From contig WGFU01000037.1 of NCBI GenBank assembly GCA_015492075.1, positions 65,425 to 129,424 of the forward strand: a stretch of DNA of 64,000 bases, given 5' to 3'. This DNA is from Gammaproteobacteria bacterium. Its GTDB lineage: Bacteria; Pseudomonadota; Gammaproteobacteria; GCA-2400775. Positions 16,624 to 27,808 of the stretch are shown here, in pieces. The notes beneath the pieces are model-generated. The model was not told the DNA's origin, did not search any database, and was given only the letters and a program-made list of their open reading frames with translations. A program made the position numbers and the translations under genes. How positions within the stretch are numbered: the first letter of the stretch is position 1; each line of letters begins with the position of its first letter.

Positions 16624-19350
16624 TCATCCGATAAGCCTCTGCGGGAATTGCCGGCAGCCAATGTTGGCAATGGCTTGCGGCTTGCCAATGGCCCAGCCCT
16701 GGGCAAAATCCACCCCTATTTCGTTAAGCGCATGACGCGTCATTCTGTGCTCAACAAATTCTGCAATGGTTTTCATGTTCAAAGCGTGCCCGACATCATT
16801 GAACGCCTTGACCATGGCAAAGTCCTGTGGATTGCTGAGGATATCCTTGACAAACTGGCCGTCAATCTTCAGGTAATCCACCGCCAGGTGGCGCAGGTAA
16901 AAAAACGATGACAGACCGCTACCAAAATCATCCAGCGAGAACTTGCAACCGTCGTGCTGCAATTCGCTAATCAATTCCTGTGCCTTTTTCATATTCGCAA
17001 CCGCAGCGGTTTCAGTAATTTCAAAACAGACCAGTTCCGCTGCCACCCCGGTTTCCCTGAATTGCTGGCGGATAAATGCCAGCAAGCCACTATCATAAAT
17101 CGAGCAGCCTGACAAGTTGATGGACAACATAACCTCCTGCTCGTTGGCCTCCATCCACTGCAAGGTATGCCTGATCACCCAGCGGTCAATATCGGCCGCC
17201 AGGTTGTAGCGTTCCGCGGCCGGAAAAAACAGGCCCGGTGAAATATATCCGCCATCGTCATCGACGTAGCGCAACAACACTTCGTAGTGCCGCACTATGG
17301 TCGGCGCCCGCAAGGCCTCAATCGGTTGCACAAAAAGCTCGAAGCGATCATTTTCCAGCGCCTTGTGCAGGCGTGACATCCAGTGCATGGAACCGCGCAG
17401 CGCATGACTGTCATTGTCGGCTTCGGGCCTGAACACATGGATCAGATTTGAGCCCTGACTTTTGGCAAGATAACAGGCCGTATCGGCCTGGCTCAGGATT
17501 TCCGGAATCGATAAGGTGTCTGCGCTGAAACAGCACAGGCCGACGCTCACCCCGACAGAAAACACCTTGTCATCCCAGACAAAGCGGAACTGCTTCACCA
17601 TGTCGCGGATTTTGCCGACTATGCGCAGGGCATGTTCCTCGTCACAGTTTTGGAAAATAATCCCGAACTCATCACCGCCAAGCCGGGCCAGCGTGTCGCC
17701 ACGGCGGATGCTTTGCCGCAACTGCCCGGTCAGCTGCTGCAACAGCATGTCACCCGCTTCATGACCGCAAGTATCGTTAACCACCTTGAATTGGTCCAGA
17801 TCCATGAAGGCCAACACATGCTGACCGGTGCCGCCACCCTGTAATACCGTGTTGAGCTGCCGCTCAAACTCGTAACGGTTGACCAATCCGGTCAGGGCAT
17901 CGTGGCTGGCCTCATAGGCCAGCTGCCGTCTGAGCTCTCGGTCCTGCGTAACATCTTGAAATATAAGCACCGCGCCAATGACTTTCGTACCGTCATGCAT
18001 CGGGGTGCTTGCATATTCCAGTTCAAGTATTTCGCCATTCTCTTTATGTAAAAAAGCGTGCCCCTGGAACATTTTTCTGTTTCGCCAGAACTCAGCGGGG
18101 CGGGTCAACTCCAGTGGCCGGCCACAGAAGGGGTCATTGCTGCGCAGGTTCAGTGTGCGCGAAACCGGCAATCCACGCAGCTCATCGAAACTGCGGCCGA
18201 ATATTTCCTCGGCCTTGGGATTCATATACTGGATCCTGCCGCCGGCATCAAAAGTAATGACACCGTTGATAATCGAGGCCAGGGTAATATCGGAAAACTC
18301 TTTTTCTTTTTTCAACAACTGCTCGGCTTGCGTCTTTTCCCGTGTCTGCTCCTCCAACGACTCAACCATTTTGTTAAAAGCCAGAATAGGCATGGCAAGT
18401 TCGCTTTGCGCTGCGCCGGTCTCGACCCGCGTGAAGACCCCCTCTATCATTTTCTGCGAGGCGATCTGTAACTGCCCAAGCGGTTGAAACGTCCGTTTTA
18501 GCCAGAAATACACCAGCACCAGCAATAAAATCAGCGAAGCAAACACCAAGCCGAGGATCATATTGCGTGTCTGCACCAGTTGCCGGCCCAGCGCGGATTG
18601 ATCCATCAGCGCTTTCAAGCGGACCACCGGCACACCCTTGATATCGTTCAGCTGCACTGCCGCAATCAGAAAGTTGGGATCATCTGTATTGCGCCAATCC
18701 TGAGACTGGTATTCGACAACATGATCCATGGTCTCGATCAGCACCGGCGCTCCAAGTTGGCTCTCAAGCGCTTTGAGTTTATACGCCACATTGGATATCA
18801 CGAGTATATAGCCTTGCAGGCGCAGACCGCCTATGGGCGCGAGTACAGCGAAGTGACTGCTCTGACTGCCACGACAAAGTGTCGACAGGGTTTTCAACCG
18901 TTCGCCACCCTTGCGCACTGCGGCAGCTTGCAGCAGCGCACTGCAAGTGCCGGTACTATCTGCTTCCGCAGCGGCCACCTGATTTAGTGACTTGTCGTAG
19001 ATGACAATATTGTGCAAATCCACTATATGGGCGGTTGCGAAATATCTATTAAAGGATTGTTGCAGCCAGAGATGAAGATTTTCCCGGTCTTTCTTTGTAA
19101 ATGCCTGACGGAACGATTTTTCCTGCTGCAGCTTAAGTGCCTGTGCTCCTTGCAACTGCAACAGCTCCTGCACAATCCCATCCGCCCTGATCTTCAATAT
19201 TGACTCAAAACCCTCCAGCTGATGCTGGTTAGCCTGGCGCTGATAAATAGTCGTAGTAATAAACTCGACCACAGCCGCGACCACGCCCACCACCATGATC
19301 ACCATCATGAGCTGCAAGCGAAGGCTCGACTTGTTGGGGGTTGTATTCAC
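16624..19350 (-). CDS. Periplasmic-sensor/HAMP/PAS/GGDEF/EAL protein
   Basis: 908 aa. ARLGGDEFGIIF, EAL variant YEVLLRY, SLDDFGSGLSSFFYL, PAS region TFDAGGRIQYMNPKAEEIFG; two TM helices flank a periplasmic domain with two Cys. Confidence 0.93.
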   Translation of the reverse strand: MNTTPNKSSLRLQLMMVIMVVGVVAAVVEFITTTIYQRQANQHQLEGFESILKIRADGIVQELLQLQGAQALKLQQEKSFRQAFTKKDRENLHLWLQQSFNRYFATAHIVDLHNIVIYDKSLNQVAAAEADSTGTCSALLQAAAVRKGGERLKTLSTLCRGSQSSHFAVLAPIGGLRLQGYILVISNVAYKLKALESQLGAPVLIETMDHVVEYQSQDWRNTDDPNFLIAAVQLNDIKGVPVVRLKALMDQSALGRQLVQTRNMILGLVFASLILLLVLVYFWLKRTFQPLGQLQIASQKMIEGVFTRVETGAAQSELAMPILAFNKMVESLEEQTREKTQAEQLLKKEKEFSDITLASIINGVITFDAGGRIQYMNPKAEEIFGRSFDELRGLPVSRTLNLRSNDPFCGRPLELTRPAEFWRNRKMFQGHAFLHKENGEILELEYASTPMHDGTKVIGAVLIFQDVTQDRELRRQLAYEASHDALTGLVNRYEFERQLNTVLQGGGTGQHVLAFMDLDQFKVVNDTCGHEAGDMLLQQLTGQLRQSIRRGDTLARLGGDEFGIIFQNCDEEHALRIVGKIRDMVKQFRFVWDDKVFSVGVSVGLCCFSADTLSIPEILSQADTACYLAKSQGSNLIHVFRPEADNDSHALRGSMHWMSRLHKALENDRFELFVQPIEALRAPTIVRHYEVLLRYVDDDGGYISPGLFFPAAERYNLAADIDRWVIRHTLQWMEANEQEVMLSINLSGCSIYDSGLLAFIRQQFRETGVAAELVCFEITETAAVANMKKAQELISELQHDGCKFSLDDFGSGLSSFFYLRHLAVDYLKIDGQFVKDILSNPQDFAMVKAFNDVGHALNMKTIAEFVEHRMTRHALNEIGVDFAQGWAIGKPQAIANIGCRQFPQRLIG

Positions 19351-19356
19351 GGCGTG

Positions 19357-19800
19357 CTATTCAATAACCAGAGGATAACCTTTCAGTTTCCATTCCTCGA
19401 TACCGCCCCTAAACCACCATAACCGTTTGTAACCACAGGACAGTGCCGCCTTGGCACCACGAACACTACGCCCGCAATTAATCCCATTGCAGTAAAATAC
19501 TGTCGGTGTCATACGGCTTGGCACTATTTGCGCCAGCGTCTGACAACGTGTCTCGCTGCCTAACAGTGAAATGGACCCTTCTATATATCCGTTCTTGCGA
19601 TCGTCGCTTATACGCGAGTCGATAATTACCAGATTTTCGAACTCATCGGCCAGAGAGATCAGTGCTTCAGCATCGACAGTGATTACGCCAGCAATATGGT
19701 CAGGTGCCTTGACCATTGATTTACCGGCATACACTGGCAAAAATACACATACTGTGAGTATCCCAGCTACAAAGCAGCTTGTACGAACAATGAATTTCAT
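19357..19800 (-). CDS. Exported rhodanese-like domain protein with CNGINC active-site loop
   Basis: 147 aa, signal peptide, VIIDSRISDDRKNGYIEGSI, TVFYCNGINCGRSVRGAKAALSCGYKRLWWFRGGIEEWKLKGYPL. Confidence 0.85.
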   Translation of the reverse strand: MKFIVRTSCFVAGILTVCVFLPVYAGKSMVKAPDHIAGVITVDAEALISLADEFENLVIIDSRISDDRKNGYIEGSISLLGSETRCQTLAQIVPSRMTPTVFYCNGINCGRSVRGAKAALSCGYKRLWWFRGGIEEWKLKGYPLVIE

Positions 19801-20159
19801 TAAATATCTACCGCTGAACCTAAGTAAATTATCGGCCTGGCCAAGAATAATATTAAGATAAGCGCCGTAACTCTCGATTCTTTCTCAAAATAGGCTTTTG
19901 CCTTACCAGCTTGCCTTAAGCGACGACTTGCTATTCGGTCTTTGAAGTAAAGGCTAATCCCCGCGATACAGCGGGACATATAGTTTTGCCGCAACCGGCC
20001 TCGACTCGCCAAAGGTTGCCCCCAGGCCGAGATAACAACAATCACCTCGGGTGCTGTCAATCAACCGCTTGAAGCGCAGCAGTCGCCAAACTATGCGAAC
20101 TCTCGTACACTTGTGAAACTTAATACTTTCACTCAAAATTATCGGAGCGGTTTTTATTA

Positions 20160-21230
20160 ATGTGTCGTCATTTGTTTTTAGTCGCCTCTTTGCTGGCGCT
20201 TTCCACTGCATGCCTGGCCGATGTCAAGGGAACTACTTCAGCCCAACCACGATTAACAGATCCGCGTGAAATGCGTCTGGCCAATGTCAAGCAATTAACC
20301 TTCGGCGGCCAAAATGCTGAGGCCTATTTCTCCTTCGACGACAAAAAACTGGTCTTTCAATCCACACCACGCGATTCAGAAAAACAATGTGATCAAATTT
20401 ATGTCATGAACGTCGATGGCAGCAATAAACAATTGCTGAGTAGCGGCAATGGCGTTACCACTTGCTCGTTCTTTTACCCTGATGGCAAGCACTTTCTGTA
20501 TGCCTCTACCCACGATGGCAAGACTGGCTGCCCCCCACCCGCCGATTTCAGCGAGGGCTATACCTGGCGCCTGGAAAAAGAATACGACATCTACAAAGCT
20601 GATCTTAATGGCAACATTGTCGCCAGACTCACCAACGAACCCGGCTACGATGCCGAGGCCGTTATCTCCCCAACTGGAGACAAAATCGTATTTACCAGTG
20701 TACGCAGCGGCGATTTAGAACTGTGGACTATGGATCTCGATGGCAGCAACTTAAAACAAATCACCGACGAAATCGGATATGACGGTGGCGCGTTCTTCTC
20801 ACCCGATGGCAAAAAAATCGTTTGGCGTGCCAGTCGCTTCGACAATGACGCCAAAGGCTTAGCTGAGTATCAGCGTTTATTAGATAAAGGATTAATCCGG
20901 CCTTCGTCGCTCGACCTCTATATTATGGATACTGACGGCTCAAATAAACAGCGCATAACAAATTTTAACAAGGCCAGCTTTGGCCCGTATTTCCACCCTT
21001 CAGGTGACAGAATTATTTTTTCGTCTAATCTTGATGATCCGCAAGGTCGCGAGTTTGATTTATATTTGATCGATATAGACGGAAAAAACCTGGAACGAGT
21101 CACTTACAGTGACGACTTTGACGGTTTTCCCATGTTTTCCCATGACGGCAAAAAACTCGTTTGGGGTTCTAACCGTCATAACGAAAAACCACGAGAGACG
21201 AATGTCTTCATCGCTGACTGGATTGAATAA
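20160..21230 (+). CDS. Exported TolB/PD40-like beta-propeller protein
   Basis: 356 aa, signal peptide, repeated PD40-type motifs (SPTGDKIVFTSVRSGDLELWTMDLDGSNLKQIT; FSPDGKKIVWRASR). Confidence 0.85.
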   Translation: MCRHLFLVASLLALSTACLADVKGTTSAQPRLTDPREMRLANVKQLTFGGQNAEAYFSFDDKKLVFQSTPRDSEKQCDQIYVMNVDGSNKQLLSSGNGVTTCSFFYPDGKHFLYASTHDGKTGCPPPADFSEGYTWRLEKEYDIYKADLNGNIVARLTNEPGYDAEAVISPTGDKIVFTSVRSGDLELWTMDLDGSNLKQITDEIGYDGGAFFSPDGKKIVWRASRFDNDAKGLAEYQRLLDKGLIRPSSLDLYIMDTDGSNKQRITNFNKASFGPYFHPSGDRIIFSSNLDDPQGREFDLYLIDIDGKNLERVTYSDDFDGFPMFSHDGKKLVWGSNRHNEKPRETNVFIADWIE

Positions 21231-21255
21231 CAACTATTAACCGGATATATAAAAT

Positions 21256-22260
21256 ATGTTAGAGGCACTTGCAGAATATGGTCTTTTCTTTGCCAAGACC
21301 GCCACCTTATTGATCGCACTGATTATTGCACTGTCAATTATTATGTCGCTAAGCCGGCGCGACAAAACGGCAGAACGTCTCATGGTACGTAATATCAATC
21401 ACAAATATGACACCATGATGCAGGTATTGGAGCACGAGGTGCTCGACAAAAAATCCTTAAAAAAGAGGCTCAAGGCACACAAAAAAGAACACAAGGCCAA
21501 GAAGAAAGAGGGGTCAGAAAAGGCTAAACATCGCGTTTTTGTCTTGAATTTTAAAGGCGACATACGTGCTAGTGCCGTAGCATCATTACGCGAGGAGGTT
21601 ACTGCGCTACTCACCATCGCCAATAAAGACGATGAAGTCTTACTCTGCCTTGAAAACTCCGGCGGCACGGTACATGAACATGGCCTTGCCGCATCGCAAT
21701 TGCTGCGTATTCGTCAGCGCGATATCCCTTTGATCGTCGCCGTTGATAAGGTGGCCGCCAGCGGCGGTTATCTTATGGCGGCTACGGCAAACAAGATCAT
21801 TGCCGCGCCTTTTGCCATTATCGGCTCTATTGGCGTGCTGGCGCAAATCCCCAATTTCAATCGGGTACTGGAAAACCATGGCGTCGATTTTGAACAAATC
21901 TCGGCGGGCAAGTACAAACGCACCGTCACTATGTTCGGTAAAAATACCGACCAGGATCGCGCCAAACTGAAGCAAGAACTCGAAGAAATACATAATCTCT
22001 TTAAGGCCAGCGTCAGCGAGCATCGTGAGCAACTGGATATAGAAAAAGTCGCTACTGGCGAACACTGGTATGGTCAGCAAGCGCTGGAATTAAAACTCGT
22101 CGACGAGCTGATGACCAGCGACGATTACCTGCTGGAAAAAAGCAAAGAAACTGATTTGTTTGAAATTACCTATCAACAGAAAAAAAAGATAGGTAAAAAA
22201 CTGGGCGCCGCGGCGAGCAGCGCCTGGGATGAGTTCAGGGGAAACGCCTTGTTCAGGTAG
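21256..22260 (+). CDS. sohB: Inner membrane serine protease SohB
   Basis: 334 aa, S49 family: ENSGGTVHEHGLAASQL, VDKVAASGGYLMAATANKIIAAPFAIIGSIGV. Confidence 0.93.
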   Translation: MLEALAEYGLFFAKTATLLIALIIALSIIMSLSRRDKTAERLMVRNINHKYDTMMQVLEHEVLDKKSLKKRLKAHKKEHKAKKKEGSEKAKHRVFVLNFKGDIRASAVASLREEVTALLTIANKDDEVLLCLENSGGTVHEHGLAASQLLRIRQRDIPLIVAVDKVAASGGYLMAATANKIIAAPFAIIGSIGVLAQIPNFNRVLENHGVDFEQISAGKYKRTVTMFGKNTDQDRAKLKQELEEIHNLFKASVSEHREQLDIEKVATGEHWYGQQALELKLVDELMTSDDYLLEKSKETDLFEITYQQKKKIGKKLGAAASSAWDEFRGNALFR

Positions 22261-22425
22261 CTGCCAGCCAATCTCTTACTTGATGACCAAGCCCTGAAAA
22301 TTACTGCATTATTACCAAATCCCAGGACCAGTCAAAACATACAAGGCGTCAGACAGGGGGCCTGCAAGAATGATTCTGCCAATAGAAACCCATGCTGGCG
22401 AGCACGCCAATCAAATTCTTCATGG

Positions 22426-23250
22426 TTAAGCCTTCTTGTTCTCGGGGAGGTACTGGCGCCAGTCGATATCACGGTCACCGGTAACAATAAACCAGGGATT
22501 CAATAATGAACCCTTGGTATTATAGCGTATTGGTTCCAGGCACATGTTGGTCAAGCGGCCACCTGCCTCTTCCACGATACACTGCGCTGCAGCAGTATCC
22601 CATTCTGAGGTAGGGCCGAAGCGTGGATAGATGTGTACGCTACCTTCGGCCACCAGACAGGATTTCAGAGAACTGCCCATGCTGATAACTTCACAATCAC
22701 CGATTTTTTCCAGCATACCATCGAGTGAATCGCCACGATGTGAGCGACTCCCCGCAACCCTCAGCGCACCGCCGCGCCAGGCTTGTGTAGTTATCTTGCT
22801 GGCGGCTTCGCCATCAGCCTGTTTGTAGGCACCATAGCCGCGCGCGGCGAAATAGCACACACCTTGTGTCGGCGCATAGATAACACCGAGCACGGAGTCA
22901 TGGCCGTCGATCAAGGCGATGTTTACGCTGAATTCGCCATTACGTTTGATAAATTCTCGCGTACCATCCAGTGGATCTACCAGCCAGTAACGCTGCCAGC
23001 CTTGACGCTCTTCAAAAGCAACGTTGGCAGATTCTTCAGACAAGACAGGAATATCCGGCGTCAGGTTTTTTAGGCCGGCAACGATACAATGATGGGCTGC
23101 CATATCAGCCTCGGTCAGCGGTGTATGATCTTCTTTTTCCATGACTTCAAACTCGCGGTTGTAGACCACGAGTATATTTTCACCGGCGCGCTTTGAGATT
23201 GCGATTACCCCGGCCAACAGACTCTGAATTTCTTCGTCGGACATACTCAT
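22426..23250 (-). CDS. cysQ: 3'(2'),5'-bisphosphate nucleotidase CysQ
   Basis: 274 aa. YWLVDPLDGTREFIKRNGEFSVNIALI, GPTSEWDTAAAQCIVEEAGG. Confidence 0.95.
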   Translation of the reverse strand: MSMSDEEIQSLLAGVIAISKRAGENILVVYNREFEVMEKEDHTPLTEADMAAHHCIVAGLKNLTPDIPVLSEESANVAFEERQGWQRYWLVDPLDGTREFIKRNGEFSVNIALIDGHDSVLGVIYAPTQGVCYFAARGYGAYKQADGEAASKITTQAWRGGALRVAGSRSHRGDSLDGMLEKIGDCEVISMGSSLKSCLVAEGSVHIYPRFGPTSEWDTAAAQCIVEEAGGRLTNMCLEPIRYNTKGSLLNPWFIVTGDRDIDWRQYLPENKKA

Positions 23251-23819
23251 CGTTCCTTCAGTTTTTCCCGCACCAGATAAAGGGCGGCAATGCTTCGCGC
23301 CTCACTCATCTCACCACCAGCCAGCAGGCGATCGATTTCGCTCAACTTCCATGGTACCACCTCAAGCTCTTCAGGCTCGTCTCCTTGCAGACGGCTTTCA
23401 TAAAGGTCTTGCGCGAGGACGATTTGTGTTTCGTGACCCAGATAACCAGGCGCAATAGTCACTGAGCGTAGATGCTTCAGCGAGCGGGCAGCATAACCAA
23501 TCTCCTCTCTTATTTCTCTATTAGCGGCGTCCAGCCAGTCCTCCTCGGCTTCGACCCGACCCTTGGGCAACGCCAGTTCGTAGCGGTGAACACCGGCATG
23601 GTATTCGCGGATAAGCAATACTGTATCGTTATCGAGCATCGGCACGATTAATACTGCACCTGCATAGCTGCTCAACAAGCGCTCGTAGTTGACCACTACG
23701 CCATTACTAAATTCAAGCTCTAATGCCTCGATCTTGAATAGCCGGGATTTCGCTATGGTCTTTTTTTTGATGATACGCGGCAGTGTCTTCGACATAATGC
23801 TTGCGCTATCCTGTCTCAT
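23247..23819 (-). CDS. nudE: ADP compounds hydrolase NudE (NUDIX)
   Basis: 190 aa, NUDIX box GRVEAEEDWLDAANREIREEIGY; overlaps cysQ by 4 bp. Confidence 0.92.
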   Translation of the reverse strand: MRQDSASIMSKTLPRIIKKKTIAKSRLFKIEALELEFSNGVVVNYERLLSSYAGAVLIVPMLDNDTVLLIREYHAGVHRYELALPKGRVEAEEDWLDAANREIREEIGYAARSLKHLRSVTIAPGYLGHETQIVLAQDLYESRLQGDEPEELEVVPWKLSEIDRLLAGGEMSEARSIAALYLVREKLKER

Positions 23820-23838
23820 GTTTCACGCTGAATTGTAA

Positions 23839-24516
23839 ATGAGTTTAACAGTAATGATTAACTGGCATGAGATCGACACGGTTCTGCTCGACCTTGATGG
23901 AACCTTGCTCGATCTACATTTTGACAATTATTTTTGGTGCGAGCATCTACCGCTCTGTTACGCACAAAAACATGGGGTCGCGCTGCCCAAGGCGCGTGAT
24001 TATCTAATGAAAGAGCTAAGCTTGCATCGCGGCAAGCTTAGCTGGTATTTAACCAATCATTGGAGTGAAACACTGAAACTGGACATTGTTGAATTGAAAC
24101 AACAGGTCGCACATAAAATCAAAGTGCGCCCCTCGGTGAGGCCGTTTTTGCATTTTTTAGCCAAAAAAAACAAGCAACGCATCATCGCCACCAATGCCGA
24201 CCTGAACAGTTTGAGATTGAAGTTTGACCGCACTAAAATAGATTTGCTCGTCGATGCGGTATATAGCTCGGAAAATTTTGGCAGACCTAAAGAAGAACTC
24301 GGTTACTGGCAGGATTTGAAGACTGAAACGGCATTCGATCCCAGGCGGACACTGTTAATTGATGACAATATATCGGTGCTCAATTGTGCCAGGGACTTTG
24401 GCATTCGCCATCTGCTCGCTATCAACAAACCCGATTCGCAACAACCGGCAAGGGAAATTACAGAACACCAGCACACCGAATATTTCGATGGCTTACATTC
24501 GCCTGGTGCCTGCTAG
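23839..24516 (+). CDS. yrfG: HAD hydrolase, GMP/IMP nucleotidase YrfG-like
   Basis: 225 aa. DTVLLDLDGTLLDLHFDNYFWCEHLP, GRPKEELGYW, TLLIDDNISVL; paired divergently with nudE. Confidence 0.9.
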   Translation: MSLTVMINWHEIDTVLLDLDGTLLDLHFDNYFWCEHLPLCYAQKHGVALPKARDYLMKELSLHRGKLSWYLTNHWSETLKLDIVELKQQVAHKIKVRPSVRPFLHFLAKKNKQRIIATNADLNSLRLKFDRTKIDLLVDAVYSSENFGRPKEELGYWQDLKTETAFDPRRTLLIDDNISVLNCARDFGIRHLLAINKPDSQQPAREITEHQHTEYFDGLHSPGAC

Positions 24517-24959
24517 CCGGCCTTTTTCTTCGCCCACTGCTGGTGGCGCTTGTCCCAGTTCTTGAAACGCTTGCGGCAATAATTATCGAGCTCTTTATCA
24601 TTACGAAAGTATAATTCAAAGCCCTCTTCCGCCGGCTGATCATATTCGCAGTAATCGTTAGTGTAGTCGCGGCAAATTTGTGGTCGCGTTTCGTAAACAC
24701 CGCAACGCCCATCAGGCAACAGATGATTGCATTTCCCGGAAATCAGCAAATACCAGCCGTCGTCGTCTTTATATGCCTGCAAATTATCATGTGACACGAC
24801 CCACATCAGGTGATCAAAATCCTTTTTTGATTTTGGTCTATCGATTTCCTGCGTTACATAGCTGCAACATTTACTGCCTTCACAAAAACTACATTTGTTT
24901 TCAGATGTAATCTCAGGCTTGATCGGAATGATCTTTGCCGCCTTAGCTTTTCTCGCCAT
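24513..24959 (-). CDS. YkgJ family cysteine cluster protein
   Basis: 148 aa. CSFCEGSKCC, GKCNHLLPDGRCGVYETRPQICRDY. Confidence 0.9.
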   Translation of the reverse strand: MARKAKAAKIIPIKPEITSENKCSFCEGSKCCSYVTQEIDRPKSKKDFDHLMWVVSHDNLQAYKDDDGWYLLISGKCNHLLPDGRCGVYETRPQICRDYTNDYCEYDQPAEEGFELYFRNDKELDNYCRKRFKNWDKRHQQWAKKKAG

Positions 24960-24967
24960 GCTGATTT

Positions 24968-26872
<1,905 letters not shown>

Positions 26873-26880
26873 TCAAAACA

Positions 26881-27003
26881 GGGGGCATGACAGAGAAAGG
26901 AGTCGGGCAAATAGCCGACTGGCTGCTTCCCTCCGCTAGTCTTACCCAGGTCAGGTTCAATGGGTCTTTCTCAGCCCGGCCTAAGCCAATGGCACCCCCG
27001 CAA
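26881..27003 (-). ncRNA. TPP riboswitch (THI element) upstream of thiC
   Basis: Minus strand GCGGGGGTGCC...GGGCTGAGAAAGACCCATTGAACCTGACCTGGGTAAGACTAGCGGAGGGAAGC, with CUGAGA, ACCUGA-CUGG and GGAAG consensus blocks. Followed by an AGTCGG-CTATTTGC-CCGACT hairpin. Confidence 0.95.
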
Positions 27004-27126
27004 CAATGATGACTGTATAGGATGCACCCAGTCATTGCAACCAGGCCGCGCCTGCCACATAAACTGGCATGATGGCGCCAGGCTAGCTAGAATGGAAGGG
27101 TTTAGCTCGTTACTGAATCGGTGAAC

Positions 27127-27786
27127 ATGATGGAACTCGCGCAAGCTCGCTTTAACATGATTGAACAACAAATCCGTCCGTGGGAGGTGCTAGATCAACG
27201 CGTGCTGGATCTTTTGGAGACATTGCCGCGCGACAGCTTTGTCAGCGACGCCGATAAATCACTGGCCTATGCCGATGTCAGCATCGCACTGGATCACGGC
27301 GAAGTGATGATGATGCCGAAAGTCGAAGCACGCTTGGTGCAAGCACTGAATGTCAGCAACACTGACCGCATACTTGAAATCGGCACCGGCAGCGGTTATG
27401 TCACTGGCTTGCTGGCCAGCATGGGCCAACACGTCACCAGTGTCGACATTTATACAGATTTCTTGGAACAGGCCAAAAGCCGTCTTGACCACCATACTAT
27501 TAGTAATATTACGCTTGAGCATGGCGATGCTTCGCATGGCTGGAAAGTCGGTGAAGAAAGCTACGATGTCATCGCAGTCACCGGTTCTCTGCCGGTATAC
27601 ATCGATGCTTTTCAAAACAGTCTCAATGTCGGTGGTCGTTTGTTTGTGATTGTTGGTCAGGCACCCCTCATGGAGGCCCTGCTAGTCACCCGAGTCACCG
27701 AGGACGAATGGATCAAACAAAGCCTGTTTGAAACAGACCTGCCGCCACTGCGAAACGCCGAAACCCCCTCAAGTTTCGTATTTTAG
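27127..27786 (+). CDS. pcm: Protein-L-isoaspartate O-methyltransferase-like
   Basis: About 220 aa. ILEIGTGSGYVTGLLASMGQHVTSVDIY; located upstream of tolC. Confidence 0.88.
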   Translation: MMELAQARFNMIEQQIRPWEVLDQRVLDLLETLPRDSFVSDADKSLAYADVSIALDHGEVMMMPKVEARLVQALNVSNTDRILEIGTGSGYVTGLLASMGQHVTSVDIYTDFLEQAKSRLDHHTISNITLEHGDASHGWKVGEESYDVIAVTGSLPVYIDAFQNSLNVGGRLFVIVGQAPLMEALLVTRVTEDEWIKQSLFETDLPPLRNAETPSSFVF

Positions 27787-27808
27787 GCAGCTAGCCAGGA
27801 TCCAGGGA

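Noticed and set aside
22351-22423. 24-aa ORF MKNLIGVLASMGFYWQNHSCRPPV right after cysQ
   Set aside because: Very short, no clear RBS or domain; most likely chance, despite its proximity to the cysQ stop codon.
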